Of a stretch of DNA of 64,000 nucleotides, positions 7,310 to 16,093 are shown piece by piece. The position numbers and the translations under genes were made by a program. How positions within the stretch are numbered: position 1 is the stretch's first letter; each line of letters opens with the position of its first letter. Under the pieces are notes generated by a model. It worked only from the letters and a program-made list of their open reading frames with translations. It ran no database searches and was not told where the DNA came from. This DNA is from PALSA-612 sp963773055 (GTDB lineage Bacteria > Actinomycetota > Thermoleophilia > Gaiellales > Gaiellaceae), in NCBI GenBank assembly GCA_963773055.1, contig CAVYZL010000003.1, forward strand, positions 496,001 to 560,000, in the 5' to 3' direction.

Positions 7310-8773
7310 GTGGCGGAGCGCCCCCTGCAGGTCGCGAGCGACGCACGGCTCGTCGACGACGTTCCGAATCTTATCGACGGACGTACGGCTCCACCGGCGT
7401 CCGGCGTCTGGCTCGAGAAGCTGCGGCCCGTCGACGGCTCGCCGCTGTGCCGGGTCGCCGCATCGGGCTCGGCGGACGTCGACGTCGCGGTGTCGGCAGC
7501 GCGCGGCGCACAGGAGGGGTGGGCAGACCGCACAGTCGTCGAACGAGGCGATCTCCTGCGCGAGGTGGCGCTCGCGATGCGCGAGCGGCGCGACGAGCTG
7601 GCTGCGATCGTCGTCGACGAGACGGGCAAGCCGGAGGCGCTCGCCCTGGGCGAGGCGGACGCCGCCGTTGAGATGGGCATGTTCGTCGCGGGGGAAGGCC
7701 GGCGCTACTACGGAAAGACGACGACAGCGACCATGCGGCACCGGACCGTGCTGACGGTGCGCCAGCCGGTCGGCGTCGCCGGCTTGCTGATCTCGTTCAA
7801 CACGCCGCTGCCGAACGTCGCCTGGAAGGTGTTTCCCGCTCTCCTCTGCGGGAACGCGGCCGTGCTCAAGCCGTCGGAGCACACGCCGGCCTCGGCACTT
7901 CTGGCCGCGTCGATCTTCCACGACGTTGGCCTCCCGCCCGGCGTCCTGAACGTCGTCCAGGGGACAGGCCAACCGGTTGGCGCGGCGCTCGTCGAGCACC
8001 CGGACGTCGACCTCGTCAGCTTCACCGGCTCGGCCGACACCGGGCGAGGGATCGCGGAGACCGCCGGACGCCGGCTTGCGAAGGTGTGCCTCGAGCTCGG
8101 CGGGAAGAACGCGCTCGTCGTCTGCGACGACGCTGATCTCGACGCCGCCGTTCGCTGGTCGGTGCAGTCCGCCTTCTCGAACGCCGGCCAGCGCTGTGCG
8201 GCCGCGAGCCGGATCGTCGTCTTCGACGCCGTCTACGACGAGCTCCGCGACCGTTTCGTCGAAGCCGCGACAGGCTTCGCCGACACGGGCCCCGTGATCT
8301 CGGAGGCGAGCCTCGAGCGCTGCCTTGGCGCTGTGGCGCGCGCGGCCGAGAGCGGCGCGACCGTCCTCACCGGCGGCGAGCGGCTCTCCCGGCCGGGCTG
8401 GTGGCTGGCGCCGACCGTGCTCGAAGGGGCGGCGCCCGATGCCGAGATCTCGTGCACCGAGCTGTTCGGGCCGGTCGCTGTTCTCTACCGCGTCCGCGAT
8501 CTCGAGCAGGCGCTCGCGCTCGTCAACGCCTCGCCCTACGGCCTCACGGCGGCGATTCATACGGCGAGCCTCCACAGGGCGATGCGCTTCGCCGAGAAGG
8601 CGCAGACCGGCGTCGTCGTCGTCAACGGCGGCACGCACGGCTCGGAGCCGCACATGGGCTTCGGTGGCGTCAAGCAGTCGGGCACCGGCTGGCGCGAGGC
8701 GGGCGTCGAGGCGCTCGACGTCTACTCGGAGTGGAAGTACGTGAACCTCGTCGCCGACCCCGCCAGGGCATGA
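7310..8773 (+). CDS. Aldehyde dehydrogenase family protein
   Basis: A 487-residue NAD(P)-dependent aldehyde dehydrogenase. The catalytic Cys296 (SNAGQRCAAASR), general base Glu262 (LELGGKNAL), cofactor motif (FTGSADTG) and SFNTPLPN are present. It would oxidise an aldehyde to a carboxylate; the substrate cannot be read from sequence. It opens a nine-gene operon whose members overlap by about four bases each. An acidic sugar precursor (aldose to aldonate) is a plausible substrate given its neighbours, but that is inference. Confidence 0.92.
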   Translation: MAERPLQVASDARLVDDVPNLIDGRTAPPASGVWLEKLRPVDGSPLCRVAASGSADVDVAVSAARGAQEGWADRTVVERGDLLREVALAMRERRDELAAIVVDETGKPEALALGEADAAVEMGMFVAGEGRRYYGKTTTATMRHRTVLTVRQPVGVAGLLISFNTPLPNVAWKVFPALLCGNAAVLKPSEHTPASALLAASIFHDVGLPPGVLNVVQGTGQPVGAALVEHPDVDLVSFTGSADTGRGIAETAGRRLAKVCLELGGKNALVVCDDADLDAAVRWSVQSAFSNAGQRCAAASRIVVFDAVYDELRDRFVEAATGFADTGPVISEASLERCLGAVARAAESGATVLTGGERLSRPGWWLAPTVLEGAAPDAEISCTELFGPVAVLYRVRDLEQALALVNASPYGLTAAIHTASLHRAMRFAEKAQTGVVVVNGGTHGSEPHMGFGGVKQSGTGWREAGVEALDVYSEWKYVNLVADPARA

Positions 8774-9600
8774 CCGTCGCCGTTCTCGGTCCCGGGGCGG
8801 TGGGGGGTGCGCTCGGCGTGCGGATGGCACGTGCCGGAGAGCGCGTTGTGTGCGTCGCGAAGCCGGAAGCGGCAGCCGCGATCGCGAGGGACGGGCTGAC
8901 GCTCGCCGTTGACGACGACGAGCATCGCGAGCGGCTCGAGGCCCACGAACGGCTCGAGGAACGTGTCGATCTCCTGCTCGTGACCGTGAAGGCGTACGGC
9001 CTCGACGACGCGATCGCACGCATCGGCGAGGAGCCAGGCATCGTGCTCCCGCTCCTCAACGGCCTCGAGCACATGGTGGCGCTACGAGAGCGGTTCGCGA
9101 ACGTCCTCGCGGCGACGATCGGCCGCTTCGAGGGGTACAAGGACTCGGCGACGCGGATCGTTCAGCAGACGCCGGGCGTGGTGAACGTCGCAGCACCTGA
9201 GGCGCCCGAGCAGCTCGAGCGGGGTGGCATAGCCACGCACGCGGGCGGTAGCGAGGCGGACGTCCTGTGGGAGAAGCTCGCGCGGCAAGGGCCGATCGCC
9301 GTCTTGACGTCTGCGACCGGGCAGACGATCGGCGAGCTCAGGTCGGCCTCGGAGCTTCGTCTCGCTGTCGCCGAGGCGTGCGCGGTTGGCGCAGCCGACG
9401 GCGCCAGCACGACGTTCGACGAGCAGTGGGCGATCGTCGAGTCGCTGCCGGAGTGGGCCACGTCCTCGACGGCGCGCGACGTGCTTGCCGGCAACCCGTC
9501 GGAGCTCGACGCGATCGGCGGCGCCGTCGTTCGCGCAGGCGAACGTCTCGGCGTCCCGACGCCCGTCCTCGAGGAGGCGTTGGCGGCATGCCCAGCGTGA
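8770..9600 (+). CDS. Ketopantoate reductase-family dehydrogenase
   Basis: The 276-residue protein starts MTVAVLGPGAVGGALGVRMA, a Rossmann GxGxxG nucleotide-binding fold, and continues with the family pattern LLVTVKAY and LPLLNGLEHM. ApbA/PanE-family enzymes reduce 2-keto acids with NADPH. ATG 8770 overlaps the aldehyde dehydrogenase stop. No pantothenate genes lie nearby, so a 2-keto-acid of the surrounding sugar pathway is a more likely substrate than ketopantoate. Confidence 0.82.
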   Translation: MTVAVLGPGAVGGALGVRMARAGERVVCVAKPEAAAAIARDGLTLAVDDDEHRERLEAHERLEERVDLLLVTVKAYGLDDAIARIGEEPGIVLPLLNGLEHMVALRERFANVLAATIGRFEGYKDSATRIVQQTPGVVNVAAPEAPEQLERGGIATHAGGSEADVLWEKLARQGPIAVLTSATGQTIGELRSASELRLAVAEACAVGAADGASTTFDEQWAIVESLPEWATSSTARDVLAGNPSELDAIGGAVVRAGERLGVPTPVLEEALAACPA

Positions 9601-10343
9601 TCGCCTTCGTGCCGGCGCGCTCCGGCTCCGAGCGCGTCCCGCACAAGAACGTCCGGCCGCTGGCCGGCCACCCGCTGCTTGCGTATGCGATCGCGACGGC
9701 GAAGGAGGCGGGCGTCTTCGATCGCGTCGTCTGCTCGACCGACTCCGAGGAGATCGCCGAGATCGCGCGCTGGTACGGCGCCGAGGTTCCGTTCCTCCGC
9801 CCGAGCCGGTTTGCGACGTCGACCTCTCCCGACATCGAATGGCTCACGTACACGCTTGCCGAGCTCGGCGAGCCGTACGACCTGTTCGCGCTGATCCGGG
9901 CGACGAACCCGTTTCGCGGAGCAGACGCTGTTCGCCGGGGCCTCGAGCAGCTGCTGGCGACGCCCGAGGCGGACTCGATCCGGGCGGTCGAGCTGGTCAA
10001 GCAGCACCCGGGGAAGATGTGGGTGCTCGACGAGGAGGAACGGACGATGCGGCCGCTGCTCGAGCAGTCCGAGCTCGAGGTCGCCTGGCATGCGGGCCAG
10101 TACCAGGCGCTACCTCACGTGTACGTCCAGAACAGCGCGCTCGAGATCGCCTGGAGCCGCGTCGTCACCAGCACTGGCACCCGCGAGGGCCGGATCCTCG
10201 CGCCCTTCTTCACCCAGGGTCACGAGGGCTTCAACGTCGACGACGAAGAGGATTGGCGGCGCGCGGAGGCTCTCGTCGCCTCGAAAGAGGCCGTGCTGCC
10301 CGCGATCGACCGGGAGCCCTACCCGTATCCTCCCTCGTCATGA
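9588..10343 (+). CDS. CMP-sugar synthetase-like cytidylyltransferase
   Basis: The 251-residue protein begins MPSVIAFVPARSGSERVPHK, the CTP-binding signature of the NeuA/CMP-N-acylneuraminate synthetase family, followed by VVCSTDSEEI, LIRATNPFR and a C-terminal FNVDDEEDW. These enzymes couple CTP to an acidic keto-sugar to give a CMP-sugar. No NeuB/KdsA-type synthase that would make a classical ulosonic acid is present in the window, so the sugar is unknown. It overlaps the previous gene by 13 bases. Confidence 0.85.
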   Translation: MPSVIAFVPARSGSERVPHKNVRPLAGHPLLAYAIATAKEAGVFDRVVCSTDSEEIAEIARWYGAEVPFLRPSRFATSTSPDIEWLTYTLAELGEPYDLFALIRATNPFRGADAVRRGLEQLLATPEADSIRAVELVKQHPGKMWVLDEEERTMRPLLEQSELEVAWHAGQYQALPHVYVQNSALEIAWSRVVTSTGTREGRILAPFFTQGHEGFNVDDEEDWRRAEALVASKEAVLPAIDREPYPYPPSS

Positions 10344-11023
10344 CTGCGCTGCGGCTCGGGATCCGGACGCGCACGCGCACGGTGGCTGGACGACTCGCCG
10401 ACCTCCGTCACCGGCCGGCTCTTCGCCGGCTGGGGCGCGGGAAGCCCGACGAATACCGGGAGTACCTCGACGTGCAGCAGCAGCGGACGCTATCGAAGCG
10501 CGCGAACGACCCGGGTGCGGGCGCGCGGCTCCTCGTCAGCCGCGTCGTCGAGCTCGGTGGCCTGTCCTCCGACGCCTCCGTGCTCTGCGTCGGCTGCCGG
10601 AACACGATCGAGCTCGATCTCTTCAAGGAGTCCGGCGTGGCCCGCGTCGTCGGCATCGATCTCGTCTCCCAGAGCCCCGAGATCCTCGTCATGGACATGC
10701 ACGCGATGACCTTCGCCGACAGGGCGTTCGACGCCGTCTACGCGTCCCACTCGCTCGAGCATGCGTATGACGTCTCGCGAGTCGTCTCGGAGATCGCCCG
10801 CGTCAGCCGACCGGCCGCCGTCGTCGGAGTCGAGGTTCCGCTCGGGCCTGGCTCGAGCGATGCCGACCGCGTGACGTTCTCGTCGGTCGACGACCTGCGG
10901 ACGGCCGTCCTGCGCGACGGGGACGCCGAGCTCTGGGCCGACGAGCAACCGGCCGAGACGGAGACGAACTCCCAGGGAACGCCGGTCGCGCGCATCGTCT
11001 ACCGGCTCGGCGGGCGGCCGTGA
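10340..11023 (+). CDS. SAM-dependent methyltransferase (class I-like)
   Basis: A 227-residue protein. The central part shows a degenerate SAM-binding motif (VLCVGCRNTIELDLFKE, then VVGIDLVSQSP) and the post-motif AFDAVYASHSLEHAYD, typical of Methyltransf_11 enzymes with the SLEH block. The N terminus is Arg-rich. ATG 10340 overlaps the cytidylyltransferase stop. It probably methylates the sugar made by this operon; a non-catalytic role is possible because motif I is unusual. Confidence 0.72.
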   Translation: MTALRLGIRTRTRTVAGRLADLRHRPALRRLGRGKPDEYREYLDVQQQRTLSKRANDPGAGARLLVSRVVELGGLSSDASVLCVGCRNTIELDLFKESGVARVVGIDLVSQSPEILVMDMHAMTFADRAFDAVYASHSLEHAYDVSRVVSEIARVSRPAAVVGVEVPLGPGSSDADRVTFSSVDDLRTAVLRDGDAELWADEQPAETETNSQGTPVARIVYRLGGRP

Positions 11024-12186
11024 AGGTCGCGAGCATCGAGACCCGTTTCTGCGCCGCCGGCTGGCGGCCGTGGATCTTCGTCAAGGTGACGACGGACGAC
11101 GGGCTCGTCGGCTGGTCGGAGGTGACCGACTCGCACGGCTCGCCACGCGGCCTGGCCGGCATCGTCGAGGATCTTGCGCCGCTCGTCGTCGGCCGCGACC
11201 CGCGCACTTGGGAGGCGGTCTACTGGGACCTGTATCGCGCCACGCGGCAGAGCCCGGGCGGCGTCGTCGCGAAGGCGATCGCCGGCATCGAGAACGCGCT
11301 CCTCGACCTGGCGGGGAAGGCGCTCGGCGTGCCCGTCGTCGAGCTCTTCGGCGGCCCGCTGCGCACGAGCATCCCCGCCTACTGGTCGCATTGCGGCACC
11401 ACACGCGCCCGCGCCTGGGAGGCGACGGGGACACCGAAGCTCGCCTCGTACGACGATGTCACGGCGCTCGGCCGCGAGGTGGTCGACGCGGGGTTCTCGG
11501 CCTTCAAGACGAACGTCGTCGTCCCGGGAAACGAGCCGCAGGTGTTGCACCCGGGGTTCCACGGGCCTGGGCTGGAGCGGAGCTCGACGCCGGAGGTGGA
11601 AGCGGCGCTCGACAAGCTGCTCGAAGCGTTTGCGGCCGGCACCGAGGGAAGGGCGGAGCCGATCCTCGACGTCAACTTCAACGTCACGACGGAAGGCGCG
11701 CGCCGCATCGCTGCCGCCGTCGAGCGCCACGGGCTCGCCTGGCTCGAGATCGACTGCTTCGACCCCGACGCGCTCGCGTTTCTTCGCGGCGCGATCTCGA
11801 TCCCGATCTGCTCGGGAGAGAATCTCTACGGCGTTCGCGGCTTTCGCCCGTTTCTCGAGGCGCAGGCGATGGACGTCGCCTCGGTCGACGTGATCTGGAA
11901 CGGCTTCGCGCAGTCGAAGAAGATCGCCGACCTCGCGGAGACGTACGAGGTGAGCTGTGCGCCGCACAACTACTACAGCCACCTCGCGACGTTCATCTCC
12001 GCCCAGTGGTGCGCGGCGATCCCGAACGCCCGCATCCTGGAAGTCGACGTCGACGACGTGCCGTGGAAGGACGAGCTGACGGCGGTGCCCGTGCTCGCGA
12101 ACGGCGTTGTCGAGATCCCGACCGCTCCGGGGTGGGGAGCCGAGGTCGACGAGGACGTGCTCGCCGCCCATCCCTGGCCCGCGTAG
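11020..12186 (+). CDS. Enolase-superfamily protein (mandelate racemase/sugar-acid dehydratase type)
   Basis: The 388-residue protein has the capping domain (residues 1-125) and a barrel with three metal-ligand strands: Asp in LDVNFN, Glu in LEIDCFD and Glu in CSGENLYG. The strand-two Lys is in FKTNVV and a candidate catalytic His in CAPHNYYSH. Relatives dehydrate aldonic acids to 2-keto-3-deoxy acids or racemise acids. The pattern is not a clean match to galactonate or mandelate enzymes, so the substrate is open. GTG 11020 overlaps the previous stop. Confidence 0.85.
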   Translation: MKVASIETRFCAAGWRPWIFVKVTTDDGLVGWSEVTDSHGSPRGLAGIVEDLAPLVVGRDPRTWEAVYWDLYRATRQSPGGVVAKAIAGIENALLDLAGKALGVPVVELFGGPLRTSIPAYWSHCGTTRARAWEATGTPKLASYDDVTALGREVVDAGFSAFKTNVVVPGNEPQVLHPGFHGPGLERSSTPEVEAALDKLLEAFAAGTEGRAEPILDVNFNVTTEGARRIAAAVERHGLAWLEIDCFDPDALAFLRGAISIPICSGENLYGVRGFRPFLEAQAMDVASVDVIWNGFAQSKKIADLAETYEVSCAPHNYYSHLATFISAQWCAAIPNARILEVDVDDVPWKDELTAVPVLANGVVEIPTAPGWGAEVDEDVLAAHPWPA

Positions 12187-12189
12187 ACC

Positions 12190-14119
12190 GTGGTCGAGCT
12201 GAGCCTCATCCCCGAGCGCGAGTTCGCGCGCGTCCGAGACGCCGCGCTCGAGGACGACGCACGGCTTGCCCTGATCGCGGACATGTGCCGCCTCAACGCA
12301 CTGACAGCCGTCAAGCGAGCGGGCTCGGGCCATCTCGGCTCAAGCTTCAGCGCGATGGAGATCGTCGTGCTCCTCCTGTGGGAGCTCCTCGACACGGTCA
12401 TGCGGGGGTTCGATGACCCCGACCGCGACGTGTACTTCTCGTCGAAGGGCCACGACGTCCCGGGCCTGTACGCCGTGCTCCACTCGCTCGGCGTCGTGCC
12501 CGCAGAGAAGCTTCTCAGCCTTCGCCGCTATGGCGGGCTCGACGGCCACCCGAACGTCGCGCGTCCATGGGATCGAGGCCAACTCCGGCTCCCTTGGCAT
12601 GGGCATCTCGAAGGGGCGTGGGATCGCCTGGGCAAAGCAGTACCTCCAGCGTGGAGGGCGCGTCGTCGTCATGGTCGGCGACGGGGAGCTGCAGGAGGGC
12701 CAGAACTGGGAGGCATTGCAGGCGGCGGCGCACGAGGGACTCGGCCGCCTGACCGTCGTCGTCGACCGGAATGCTCTCCAGTCGGACAAGCCGACGGAGG
12801 AGATCATGGCGCTCGGCAATCTCGAGGCGAAGCTCACGGCGTTCGAGTGGGACGTGCGCTCCTGCGACGGGCACGACTTCGGCGTGTTGCGCGACGCATT
12901 CAGGGGTGGTTCGAGCGACCAGCCGTGCATCGTGATCGCGCGGACGATCAAGGGCCGCGGCGTCTCGTTCATGGAGCACCCGCGCGCGCTCCGCGAAGGC
13001 GGCGGGACGTACAAGTGGCACGCGGGCGCGCCGGACGACGAGAGCTTCGTCCGCGCCCGCGACGAGCTGCTCTCCCGGATCGGTGCTGTGGAGCTCGAGC
13101 CCGTGCCTCCTCTCGAGGACGCGCTGCCCGCCCCGGCGCTCGAGGCGGAGCCGGAGAGCGGGGCGGGGACGCGAGCGAAGGTGTCGAGCGAGTACGTCGT
13201 CGAGGCGTACGGGGAGGCCCTGCTCGAGCTCGCCGCCGAGCACGAGGATCTCGTCGTCCTCGACGCCGACCTCGCGTCCGACTGCCGTGTCCGCGCGTTC
13301 GAGCTCGCGTACCCCGATCGGTTCGTCGAGTGCGGGATCGCCGAGCAGGACATGGTCTCGACAGCGGCCGGGCTCGCGCGCCACGGGTTGCTCCCGGTCG
13401 TCAACTCGTTTGCGAGCTTTCTCGCCTCACGCGCGAACGAGCAGATCTACAACCAGGCGAGCGAGGGCTCGAAGGTGATCTACGCCTGCCACTACGCCGG
13501 CTTGATCCCGGCCGGTCCAGGGATGTCGCACCAGAGCCTGCGGGACATCTCGCTGCTCGCGGCCCTGCCGGGGATGACGATCGTCCAGCCGGCGAACGCA
13601 GAGGAGACGCGGGCCGTGCTCCGCTGGGCCGTCGAGGAGGCGAAGGGAAACGTCGCGATCCGGCTTGCGATCGGGCCCTCGCCGCGTCTGATCGAGCTGC
13701 CCGGCGGCTACCGCGCGATCCCAGGCCGCGGCACGGTGCTTCGCGAGGGCTCGCACGCGATCGTCTTCGCGTACGGGCCGGTCATGCTTCACGAGACGCT
13801 GACGGCGGCGGAGCAGCTCGTGGAGCACGGGATCGAGGCGACCGTCGTCGACATGCCCTGGCTCAACCGCGTCGATCGCGAGTGGCTCGACGACGTCGTC
13901 TCGGCCGAGGCGCCCGTGATCGTCGTCGAGGACCACGCCCCCGTCGGCGGCCTCGGCGACGTTCTTCGTCGTGAGCTGGGCGGTCGAGAGGTGTCAGTCT
14001 TCGGCGTCGACGGCTGGCCCGCCTTCGGCACGCCGCCGGAGGCGCTGCGGTTCCACGGCCTCGACGCCGCGTCGATCGCCGGCGGGATTGCGGAGGCGCA
14101 AGCCCTCGTCCGCGCGTGA
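12190..14119 (+). CDS. Transketolase, with one apparent frameshift
   Basis: The two frames together encode about 642 residues of a thiamine-diphosphate transketolase, which moves two-carbon units between sugar phosphates. Frame one (GTG 12190) gives the N terminus with AVKRAGSGHLGSSFS and GLDGHPNV. The rest lies in the next frame from about 12560, with VHGIEANSGSLGMGISKGRG, the ThDP motif GDGELQEG...VVDRNALQ, FVECGIAEQDMVS and the C-terminal domain. Removing a single G at about 12558-12562 restores GHPNVRVHGIEANSG exactly. This looks like a one-base consensus error or a very fresh mutation, not a decayed gene. It starts 3 bases after its upstream neighbour. Confidence 0.88.
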
Positions 14120-15108
14120 GCGTTCAGCTCGCACCGGAGCTCGCGCTCGTCGTCAGCTTCCACGGCGTCGTCGAGCGGATCGACCACCCGGAGATCCAGG
14201 TCAACCACCTCGAGCTCGCATCGTTCGAGCGGATCGTCGACCACATCCGCGAGCGGTTCACAGTCGTTTCGCTCGACGATCTGTCGACAGCGCTCGCGGG
14301 CGAGGCGCGGCTGCCGGCCCACGCCGCCGTGCTCACGTTCGACGACGGCTATCGCTCGGTTTTCGAGCACGTGGATCCGATCCTCCGCCGCCATGGGCTG
14401 CCTTATTCCGTTTTCGTCCCTCCCGGCCTCGTCGACGCGCGCGCACGGGTGCCGACGTACGTGATGCGCACCGCCCTCGAGTTCACGGACGCACGGAGCG
14501 TTCGGCTGCCGGGAAGCCGTCGAGCGCTCAAGCTCCGTTCCCAGGACGACCGCGCACGGGCCACCGACCGGGCCGCGGAGGCTCTGCGCTCACTGCCGCG
14601 AGCGGAGGCGGACACGATCGTCCAGGAGCTTCGCGCGCTTCTGCCCGAGCAGCGGTGGGCAGATCTCGACCGGCGCTTCGCCAGCGAGGAGCTAATGGAC
14701 TGGGCCGAGCTCGGCCAGCTGTCCGACGCCGGTGTCGCGATCGGTTCGCACACACGTGACCACGTCGTGCTGCACGTGAGACAACCACGCGACGAGGTCA
14801 TGACACAGGTCACTGCGTCGAAGACGCTTCTCGAAGAGCGTCTCGGCATCGACTGCCGCCTCTTCTGCTATCCGCATGGCAGTCCGCGGGACATCAGCTC
14901 TGCCGCCATCGACGCAGTAAGGGGCGCGGGCTACGGTTGCGCGGTGATGAACGTAGGCGGCCCGGTGCGGGAGGGCATGGATCCTGTTCTGCTTCCGCGG
15001 GTCGCTGTCGTCGGAGAGGCGCCGGAGGCCGCGATCGCGCCGCGCGTGCTCCTGAGCCACAGCAAGTGGTACGCAAAGATCGCGGCAGAACTGGACGTCG
15101 ATGGCTGA
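14116..15108 (+). CDS. Polysaccharide deacetylase (NodB-domain) family protein
   Basis: The 330-residue protein carries the NodB motif 1 TFDDGYRSVF and motif 2 SHTRDHVVLH, giving the Asp and His ligands of a divalent metal, and the later FCYPHGSPRD. Such enzymes remove N-acetyl groups from surface polysaccharides or lipid-linked sugars. No signal peptide is visible, so action on a cytoplasmic intermediate is likely. GTG 14116 overlaps the transketolase stop, placing it in the glycan operon. Confidence 0.85.
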   Translation: MSVQLAPELALVVSFHGVVERIDHPEIQVNHLELASFERIVDHIRERFTVVSLDDLSTALAGEARLPAHAAVLTFDDGYRSVFEHVDPILRRHGLPYSVFVPPGLVDARARVPTYVMRTALEFTDARSVRLPGSRRALKLRSQDDRARATDRAAEALRSLPRAEADTIVQELRALLPEQRWADLDRRFASEELMDWAELGQLSDAGVAIGSHTRDHVVLHVRQPRDEVMTQVTASKTLLEERLGIDCRLFCYPHGSPRDISSAAIDAVRGAGYGCAVMNVGGPVREGMDPVLLPRVAVVGEAPEAAIAPRVLLSHSKWYAKIAAELDVDG

Positions 15109-16093
15109 CGCAGGCGCCGGGATCGACCTCCGGCCCCCCACTCCCGACGACCTGCCGGGAATCGGGGAGCTGTATCGCAGCGTCAAAGGCAGGCCGAGGC
15201 CCGAGCAGGTCACGCGCCATCGCTTCTTCGATACCCCATGGGGGGACTCGATGTCGTTGATCGCGCTGGACGGGGATCGCGTCGTGTCCGCAGCCCTCGT
15301 CTGGCCCGTCGCGCTTCGCCTAGGAAGCCAAGTCGTGCTCGGGGGCCAGGGCACGGACGCCGTGACGCATCCCGACTATCGCGGTCGGCCTAGGCTCTTT
15401 CTCTCCCTCGCGCGCACCATGAAGAGCCTGCTCCCCGAGCGGGGCATCGACGTCTACTACACGTTTCCGAACGAGCGATCGATCAAGCTGACGAAGTACG
15501 TCGGGGGGACCTACCTCGGCGAGGTCGGCGCATGGGGTCTCGAATTTGGGAGGCGACGGATCTCCCTTCCACGTCGACGGAGGACGAGCGAATCGGCATT
15601 TGAGGACGTGAGCTCAGACGAGCTCTCGACGCTGATCGCTGCGGCACATGCCGAGCAGAACGTGATCAGAATCGACAAGAGCCCGACGTGGCTCACGTGG
15701 CGGTACTCGGAAGCGAGCGGCGAACGATGCCAGTGGCTCACGCTGCGTGAGGATGACCGTCTCGTCGCCGCGGCGTTGATCGGGGAGCGCGACCCCGATC
15801 TCTGGGGGCCGGACTTCGCCGGGCTGTTTCGCGTCCACGAGCTGTTCGCGCTGAGCGAGGCGGCCTGCGCGTCGATTCTGCGTCTCGCGATTGACGCTGC
15901 GGCCTCGAAGGACGCTCGGAAGCTCGACATCCTTGTCAAGGATCCAATGCTCGAGCGCGGAGTGGAGCGTGCCGGCTTCGTGCGCGAGAGCGATCGACCG
16001 ATGACGGCGATTGTGGTCCGGGCGGGGCTTGCTCTGGACGCGCTCGATTTCAGCCACTGGCGATTGATCAGCGGCGACCTGGACTTCTTCTGA
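15101..16093 (+). CDS. GNAT-family acyltransferase
   Basis: The 330-residue protein opens with IDLRPPTPDDLPGIGELY and has the acetyl-CoA loop region TDAVTHPDYRGRPRLFLSLA, a typical GNAT pattern, followed by TFPNERSIKLTKYVGG. The C-terminal half resembles a second, degenerate GNAT fold. It probably N- or O-acylates a sugar of this pathway. It overlaps the deacetylase gene by 8 bases. The substrate is unknown. Confidence 0.75.
   Translation: MADAGAGIDLRPPTPDDLPGIGELYRSVKGRPRPEQVTRHRFFDTPWGDSMSLIALDGDRVVSAALVWPVALRLGSQVVLGGQGTDAVTHPDYRGRPRLFLSLARTMKSLLPERGIDVYYTFPNERSIKLTKYVGGTYLGEVGAWGLEFGRRRISLPRRRRTSESAFEDVSSDELSTLIAAAHAEQNVIRIDKSPTWLTWRYSEASGERCQWLTLREDDRLVAAALIGERDPDLWGPDFAGLFRVHELFALSEAACASILRLAIDAAASKDARKLDILVKDPMLERGVERAGFVRESDRPMTAIVVRAGLALDALDFSHWRLISGDLDFF

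Noticed and set aside
10999..12333. A 444-codon minus-strand open frame across the enolase-like and transketolase genes
   Set aside because: No motifs, crosses two real genes of the opposite strand; a GC-rich coding shadow.
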